The notes below the pieces were generated by a model. The model was given only the letters and a program-made list of their open reading frames with translations, was not told the origin of the DNA and made no database searches. The position numbers and the translations under genes are program-made. A DNA stretch of 64,000 nucleotides from Marasmius tenuissimus. Taxonomy: Eukaryota > Basidiomycota > Agaricomycetes > Agaricales > Marasmiaceae. The DNA lies in the NCBI GenBank assembly GCA_029532415.1, contig JAQOTA010000033.1, positions 824,858-888,857 of the forward strand, given 5' to 3'. Below, in pieces: positions 57,634 to 64,000 of this stretch (within the stretch, counting starts at the first letter, position 1; each line of letters starts with the position of its first letter).

Positions 57634-60172
57634 ATGTCCAGAAGATCGTCTCGTCTGGAAGGAAAGAAGACAACGAATGTAGAAGCAGAGCTATGTGAAT
57701 CACAGGGCGAAGTGCGTATCCATATTCTAAACCTACATGAATTTGCGGTTAATGGACGTGTTTATCAAACCCGAAGAGTGGCACCAAGCCCGCACGAAAG
57801 AAACTAAGAAACTCGTCGCCAAACCGCTCGATAACGACGAGGAAAGTCAAATCTAATCGTCAAAGAGGCTTGTTGGAAAGTTGGTGAAAGACATGCCGCT
57901 CGAAGTCGTTCTGGAGGTGGGACTCATAGATCACTTTCCCGCATTGCCAGACTATACTTAGCTATCATCTCACAGGTGTTCCGCAACCTGAATCCGTTGG
58001 ATATTCTTCGTCTATCGCGAACGAGTAAGGACTTGCGTCGCGTTTTGCTGTCCTCCTCCTCGCGCTCGGTGTGGCAAGATGCTCTCAGGAACGCCGGCTG
58101 TCCTCCGATTCCTGAAGACATTAGCGAACCTCGCTTCGCTGCCCTCTTATTCGATTCTATCTGTCATTTTTGTCATCGTGCTCCGTGCCCTGTCATTTAC
58201 TGGGACGTCAAGATGCGTCTGCACGAGCAATGTGTCCCAAGAGCGTATGTTGCCCACTGCACTTCGAAATTGACAAACCAGTCATAGCTGACTCGTGATA
58301 GTTTATATACCTTCGAAGAGCTCATGCAGTTAAAGAACTGGTCGAAAGATGTCGAGGCGATGATGAACAGCCTTTGCAGGTTGGGCCCCAATCACGTGAA
58401 CTGCATCCCTCACTTTTCCGACACTGGTGAGTTTTTACCTCCATGACCATGCATTGAGGCACGATATGACAGAAAAATTCCATCTTGCTAGGCTATACCA
58501 AACTACTGAAAGGAGTCTCAAGCCGCCAGAATGCATACCTACCATCGACAATCAAACAGCTCCGGTTAGAATATATGGAACTAAAGGATGACCCCACACT
58601 GTTGGCGAAATGGGAGGAGAGCAAACTGGCGTCATACTACAAACGCGTTGAGGTGAGCCTGAGGACTGTACTTCTGTTGTGAAACTACTTATTCTCCCGC
58701 CTTCCCCTCCCCCCAGTCCGTAAAAGTGTGTGATCAGTGGTACAGAAACCACCGGCAAGCGGAGATCCAGAGGAACAGAGACCTCAGTGAGGAAAGACGC
58801 CAGGCGTATGTCGTTCTCACCTCCATATCCTTTGCTATGTCAATAACCACTTCAAACGAAGGATCAAGCACAAGCTTACCCCGCTGGGTTGGACCGATAA
58901 TGAGTTTGCGGACGGTGCTTTCAGGTTCCATCCCGTGGTCATCAAAAGTAAATCTCTCTCGGAAGAAGGTTGGCTGAATTAGTGAGCACTGCCGTCCTCG
59001 TTAAACTTATTTTTTCGGACAGAATGGACTGTCATCGAACCTGACTTGGCCCCATTGCTCAACGAAATCAAGGCTTCACAACTTAGGGCACGTTGCACTA
59101 TGGCCTATCGGCAACGCTTCTGGACCCTCACGGCCGCATACCGAGATCACTCCCTCCGAGTAATGCAAACCACAAACCGACGCGTTATCGCCTGTTCCGA
59201 ATTTCTGGTGTCGAACAAGGCAAAACCGGTCCTTAATCTGATCTTTGACACCTCCATAGAGGAAGGAGTACTTGCTTCAGACATGCAGCAACTTCTCCCG
59301 ACTAGCGAGCAACTATTAGAGCTATCAGAGCAGCAGTTTTCGCAAAGGGAGACGGAAATGCGAGCCAGCCTCGCCAAGAGGACACAACGACCTATTGAAC
59401 AAGTCATTTTCAAGTGCAAGGACTGCCACACAATATTGTGGGCCCCACTCGTTTATTCGGAGTCTCATCCATGCTCCAACCGTCGCACGAATACCCAGCA
59501 AGTTGATTGGAAGTGGCCTCAGTATAATCCATTTACTTCTCAGTTACGAGCGCCCTTCTACACTGTTGCCCTATTTGAATACGACTCCAGTCGGACTGCG
59601 CTTGCCAAGCAAATGCTTGATTTATGTGGCGTGGCTGACTCCAGGCCCTTGCAGAACTGAACCCATTATTCGAATGTCTAAACTGTAGTAAAGGGTCAAT
59701 CAGGATGTTCTACAGATGGAATACGGCTGTGCGTTTCCTTTACATTGCAGCACGTACTCCAAGTCTAACCCCCTTTTTCCCCAGATCTTGAACCACTGTT
59801 GGCAGAAGAAGCACAAAGTTCACACCTTATCCGTCTCTTATGACGACGCGATCTTGCGACAAGTCCGCACTCGTGACTACGCGGTAGCAATCATGCAAAG
59901 GATACTAATTTCAGAGGTTGTATGTAAAGTTTGTCCTTCGGGATCAGCGGTGGCCACCTCGGGCGAAGTCACCCTCGACGGACACATGAAGTTCACGTAC
60001 GTTGATTTGTCCCTTCCGAGGCAATGACCGTGCTGACTTGCCTGACAGACACCCGGAGCTGGAGGAGATCCTAATGGAAGTTCATTGGACGTGGAACGCT
60101 TCGGCGGATTATTTTCGTCGTCAACGATATCCATCGTCTACGAGGACCGTAGACGACATTGTCATTAATTGA
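57634..60172 (+). CDS. F-box-like protein, paralogue 4, with two apparent frameshifts
   Basis: Fourth member of the local F-box-like family. N-terminal exons MSRRSSRLEGKKTTN and, after an intron, SGTKPARKKLRNSSPNRS, then RQRGLLE. At 57875-57880 the frame shifts by one base against the paralogues (expected LLEKLVKDMPLEVVLE, with one A of a run missing). The F-box part VFRNLNPLDILRLSRTSKDL is open, as are ICHFCHRAPCPVIYWDVKMR and YTFEELMQLKNWSKDVEAMM. Then CDQWYRNHRQAEIQ, LGWTDNEFADGAFRF and CKDCHTILW. A second one-base shift lies near 59638-59643, before AELNPLFECLNCSKGS. The C-terminal exon ends VHWTWN...IVIN at 60172. Translation from the ATG at 57893 would bypass the first shift, not the second. 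Either a recent pseudogene or sequence indels. The 3' end is about 230 bp from a convergent gene. Confidence 0.7.
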
Positions 60173-60404
60173 TAGTCCTCAAGCCCATCTAAGACACCCC
60201 TTCTATGTATTTACGGACTATACCTCCATCCGCACTTCAATCGCAGAATCTTCGATATCAATTCGAACCAGCTCAATAAGATCGATTTGAAATAAACCCA
60301 CTACTAGCCACAATTACATCGCAACGTAAAGAAAAAATCGGGAAAGAAGAAAAAGGTGCCGAAGTCCTATCGACAATAGTAACGAAAACCCTACTTGGAA
60401 TGAA

Positions 60405-61638
60405 TCAAGTTCCATACGAAGACATATAGTCAGGAGGGGGCTGGTCCGACAATTCAGCCTCCAACATTGCTATTCTCTGGGTCATAGCGTCCACTTGGTT
60501 ACGAAGCACAACGACCGTCTCGTTTGCAGTCGTTTCAGATGGGTGTCCATCGGAACTACCCGCAGTTGTGCTGGGCGGAGGTTGCGATCTGTATCGCTCG
60601 AGCTGTAATTCAAGCCGCTCTCTCTGTCCAAGCATTTGTTCTTTCCGTTCTTTCATTGACAAGTAGGAGCTGTCTTGTGGTATTGGTGGGAGCTTTCGCG
60701 GCGACGAGTCCGTGGGTGATGTCACTGTAGTGGCAGAAAGAGGGTGGAATTGAGATTGGGATTGAGGCGACGCCTGAACGGGGGTTGGCGGCGTGAGAGG
60801 ACGGGTGATCGTGTATGGGTCTACGAATCCAGTGGCTTCCATCTCTGTGTAATGCGTAGCCCCGAGATGAGCACGCCTTGCTTTGGCAAGAGGAAACAGG
60901 TTCACGTACTTGGACAGCGCTTCTTTGATTTACGCCGTCTCAAGAAGAATACAGCGAATGCGAGGGCTGCAAGTCCGACTAAACCTCCCACCACACCCCC
61001 TGCAATGGCTCCCGCGTTCGGTCCAGATTTGGGACTCGAACCAGTGCCGCTTTCGCCTTGGCTAGGGTTCGAGTTTGGGCTATCCGTAGAGGTCGAGGGA
61101 CTTGCGAAAGTACAAGTTGAGTCTTCGTGTTTCGGATGGGGAAGCGCACACGGTACCACACACCTTGTGTTCCTGGTATTATTGCTGACCTGGAAATTAG
61201 GACTGCTTGCTATAATTGAATTACTACAAGGAGCAGTCAGATTGCAGCGCAAAAATTCGATCGATGTACAACGTACTTGGAAGCCTGGGCCGCAACTAAA
61301 AAATAATGACCGCTCTCCACACCCTGAGGTATCGGCACCGTCGAAAATAATTGTGATGTCGAGGAGTTCAACGACGAGAACGTTACTTGCGCGCGCTTCC
61401 CGTCAGGCCCGACTAAGAATAGGTTGGATGAATTGTCGAGCTTTCCTGGGTATTGGAGAGTACATCCGACGACGAGGAAACCACCTGGATCGATGGATCC
61501 GCCAGTTTCGGATGGGCCAGAGATACTTCTAAACTCCAGACCGAGACATGCATTGATTTGAAGGAAGAAGAGATACAGGAGGAACAGAATCTGAAAGGGC
61601 AAGGATTGGAAATTGGAAAGGAGTGGAAACCTGCTCAT
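60405..61638 (-). CDS. Type I single-pass membrane protein with Ser/Thr stalk and coiled-coil tail
   Basis: Unrecognised family with clear topology: signal peptide-like N-terminus (ILFLLYLFFLQINACLG), an extracellular immunoglobulin-like domain (about 100 residues, with VGCTLQYPG and QLFSTVPIPQGVESGHYFLV), a Ser/Pro/Gly-rich stalk, a transmembrane segment (AGAIAGGVVGGLVGLAALA) followed by a basic stop-transfer (FFLRRRKSKKR). The cytoplasmic tail is Pro-rich with SPRKLPPIP and ends in a coiled coil (SMKERKEQMLGQRERLELQL, then VVVLRNQVDAMTQRIAML). Three exons join in phase (SK/NTRCVVPC and CP/KMEATGF). Such fungal proteins (Mid2/Wsc-like sensors or cell-wall-linked proteins) act in signalling, but homology is not certain. 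It is convergent with the F-box-like gene 4. Confidence 0.75.
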
Positions 61639-61921
61639 TGGCGAGGTTTCATCGACGTTTGGAGCTGAGGGCCAAAGCCTTGAGGTCAGAGGGCGTGGTG
61701 GAGTGGGACAGATAATTCGAACTCACTTCACCGTCACGGCGCCCAGGCCCAGGTTGGTTACAAATTGAATGGAAAAACTCTTGATCAATTTATCCACCGG
61801 CTTTGGGCATGTGGATTGTGTTTGAACCATGGTGGAGTGAAACGGGACACTTCATTCAGTGCTATATAAACATGTGCTGGTGAAACCGCCGCCGTCGCCG
61901 CCGACCCGCGGACTATTGAGA

Positions 61922-63075
61922 TTACGGGCAGAAGGTTACTGTGTATTCAATGTCCTCCCCTCCTTCGCAGGTTGTGAGGGCAGTCTCGTCATAAGCGTAT
62001 GCGTATGCATTTGGACACCGGCCCTCTGAAAACGAGTTTGAGCGATAAGATACAAGTCAAGACAGGGGAGAACGTAAGGAACAACGTACTGAAGTAGTCA
62101 AAAAACTGCACACCCGCCTGGGTACAAGAGTCTGGAGTGTTGGAGGATCCACTACAACAGTTGGGCGAATCAGCTGGAACAAATGTTCAGTGGTTGCGGA
62201 TGACTTCACACGCTTCTTGAGGCTCACTTTGTTTTCCATCCAGATTCGCAAGACACGAACTCTTGCAAGAGGTATTAGAGCCGTCTTTGGCCGTTGCGCC
62301 TCTGAGCTGGGTTGGACACGACGAGTTCAAGTCGACCGGGCAAGAAGCTACAGGACATTTCTTGTTGTTGGTTATCTGCATTGGGAGATTGAACCCGTCC
62401 ACCATGGAGACGTCGTAGAAGTCTCCTCCAAGGGAGGTGCCCAGCGTGAACTCTGCTGTTGTTGTCGGTGGAATTCCCTGATGGACGACCGGTTTACTGT
62501 AAACATTGCATGATTTCGGGTGACGAGAGTGATTCATACCACTTGAGTACACTCCAATCCACCTGGACAGCTTCCGCTCAGGCAAGTTGAACTTGCATTC
62601 CGCGAAGAATCACTGAAGTCGCATTCTTGTCGCCCCTGTTGTCAGTTTGAGATCCTGTTATTCGAGTCTCGGTAGAGTTTTCATCGAAGGCTTACCCATA
62701 TACGTCCGGCTGACCATTTCGAAGGTACAGAGAATGTTACGCTCGATCCAGATGATGCTTCCCACCTGCAAGGTTGGATTAAGTCTCCATGATTGAGAGG
62801 ACTGTAAGCCCCGTCTCACCCAGTCGCCTGTGATGGTCTTTCTTTACTGGCGTTCGGATCCGTCCACAACTTTCAAAATATTCAATGAGATCGTTCGTGT
62901 GCTTTATGGCTCGAGTTATGAGCTTACCGCAGGCCTGCATTCTCGATGAGAGTCATGAACCGCCAGTTAAATATGTAGCTTACCAGACAGTGAAGGCACA
63001 GTTATTTTTTACCGTAACAGATGCCCCCTTTACGCCCCCGATGATCCAAACTGTGATGATCGTCGCCCAGAGCAT
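61922..63075 (-). CDS. Thaumatin-like protein (GH152 / PR-5 family)
   Basis: Secreted cysteine-rich protein of the thaumatin fold, linked in fungi to beta-1,3-glucan binding or hydrolysis and cell-wall remodelling. About six exons. Signal peptide MLWATIITVWIIGGVKG, mature N-terminus SVTVKNNCAFTVW. Then SVTFSVPSKWSAGRIWGRQECDF, GLECTQ and PPTTTAEFTLGTSLGGDFYD, followed by VSMVDGFNLPM, CPVASCPVD and CLANLDGKQ. The end is DSPNCCSGSSNTPDSC, DYFK/GRCPNAYAYAYDE and EYTVTFCP. It carries the family-typical REDDD-like acidic sites in part: Arg in GRQ, Asp in FYDVS and Asp in VDGFN. The start is the ATG before LWATII, giving a normal signal peptide. It shares a 292-bp divergent promoter region with the mannosyltransferase at 63368. 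Confidence 0.9.
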
Positions 63076-63367
63076 CGCCGGTGATGATTGTTGAAGGTAA
63101 AGAATTGGTTTGGAGTATCATTACTTCCCAATGAACTGTGAAAGGTGCAGGTTAGCTATGTCCCATCAGCTCATCTCGACAACCGTGATTACCGCGATTA
63201 TATTATAGTGGTCCGTGCGCGCTAAGTACAGCCGAGCCGGTTGCACCGCAATTGAACAAGGAGCTAACTTGAATTTGTTCTACCACCTCCCACAATCTTG
63301 TCCTTCCTCTGGCATCTTGGCGTCCTAGAATCGTCTCGACAAGGTCGAGGGAACCAAAAAACCAACA

Positions 63368-64000
63368 ATGAACACGACAGCGAGATATGTCTTCCTCATT
63401 ATTGGGATAGTGGTGCGTAAGATGTTACCCTGCAATATTAGATGAACCTGGCCTTCTCAACCCGCTTGAAAAATCGAAAATACAATAGATATCTCTTCAT
63501 TGGATCCTCAGCTTTACGCATGAATCCTACGGCAAAGCGACTTCGCTCGAAAGCATTGCTGCACATTTCCGGGGAGGAACAGCGGCACAGACACATCCAG
63601 TGCCAGACGAATACCTGGAGGTTATTAAGGACGGCAAGCTTGAAACCGACCGAAGAGCAAATGCGACGTTTGTCGTTCTTGCGAGGAACAGTGATCTTGA
63701 GAACACAGTGAGGAGCATACGGCGGATGGAGGATAGATTCAATGTCATCCATCGGTACCCGTATGTCATACTGAACGAGGAGCCATTCTCCGAAGAATTC
63801 AAGCAGTGAGCCAGACGCGTTTGATGAATATCTTGATTTGACTGACATCTTACTTGCAGGCGCGTGTCTAATGTCATAGGATCTTCAGTCGAATTTGGAC
63901 AAATCCCGAGGGAACATTGGTATCAGCCGGATTCGATAGACGAAGAAAAAGCCAAGGCGTCGAGAAAAAAGATGGAAGAAGAAAACATCATCTATGGGGG
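63368..64000 (+). CDS. Alpha-1,2-mannosyltransferase, GT15 (Kre2/Ktr) family, 5' part
   Basis: Type II Golgi membrane enzyme adding mannose in N- and O-glycan outer chains from GDP-mannose. Only the N-terminal part is inside the window. The first exon MNTTARYVFLIIGIV gives the short cytosolic tail and membrane anchor, followed by an intron starting GTGCGTAAG. The luminal part is RRANATFVVLARNSDLENTV, RSIRRMEDRFN, YPYVILNEEPFSEEFK, an intron ending TTGCAG, then RVSNVIGSSVEFGQIPREHW and MEEENIIYG, all hallmarks of GT15. The exact acceptor before the luminal stem is uncertain (about 63474-63520). The gene runs off the window end at 64000. The active-site residues lie beyond the end. Confidence 0.9.

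Noticed and set aside
1..64000. CRISPR arrays, rRNA genes and bacterial-type operons
   Set aside because: None seen; the window is clearly eukaryotic with spliced genes.

Overview
The window is nuclear DNA of a filamentous basidiomycete, most likely an agaricomycete; an order such as Cantharellales is only a guess. The support is dense short introns of about 45-75 bp with GT-AG and a few GC-AG ends, agaricomycete-type NACHT (NLR-like) and F-box-like families, a mushroom-type ricin-B lectin, and fungal housekeeping genes (SUMO, MON2, xylulokinase, a GT15 mannosyltransferase). Nearly every gene is split, so gene spans were rebuilt by hand from splice sites and reading phase. I saw no tRNA, rRNA or CRISPR array.

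Layout. 0-2.3 kb: unresolved sequence with a diverged internal duplication. 2.3-4.6 kb: SUMO (minus) and a magnesium-dependent phosphatase-1 gene (plus). 5.5-6.5 kb (plus) and 18.2-19.2 kb (minus): two paralogous alpha/beta-hydrolases in inverted orientation around an F-box-like gene (8.9-11.4 kb) and a 1367-codon NACHT gene with duplicated C-terminal modules (13.1-17.5 kb). 19.8-24.7 kb: a secreted protein made of six tandem repeats, which I do not recognise and consider the most novel gene here. 24.7-29.5 kb: gene-poor. 29.5-30.9 kb: a secreted, probably GPI-anchored protein. 31.9-36.0 kb: an FAD monooxygenase pseudogene, with an in-frame stop and a ~2 kb terminal-inverted-repeat element inserted in its 3' part. 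36.2-42.5 kb: MON2. 43-52 kb: a truncated F-box-like gene, a ricin-B lectin, an ankyrin protein, an asparagine synthase and an intact F-box-like gene. 52.6-55.5 kb: xylulokinase with a long low-complexity insertion and an apparent frameshift. 57.6-60.2 kb: a fourth F-box-like gene with two apparent frameshifts. 60.4-64 kb: a type I membrane protein, a thaumatin-like protein and the 5' part of a mannosyltransferase.

How the parts fit. Conserved core genes (SUMO, MDP1, MON2, xylulokinase, GT15) alternate with fast-evolving accessory families: four F-box-like paralogues, NACHT, paired hydrolases, lectin, thaumatin and the repeat protein. Several accessory genes are visibly decaying or duplicating. 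Three single-base frame breaks, one of them in the otherwise conserved xylulokinase, could partly be assembly indels; the transposon insertion and the substitution stop in the monooxygenase are not explained that way.
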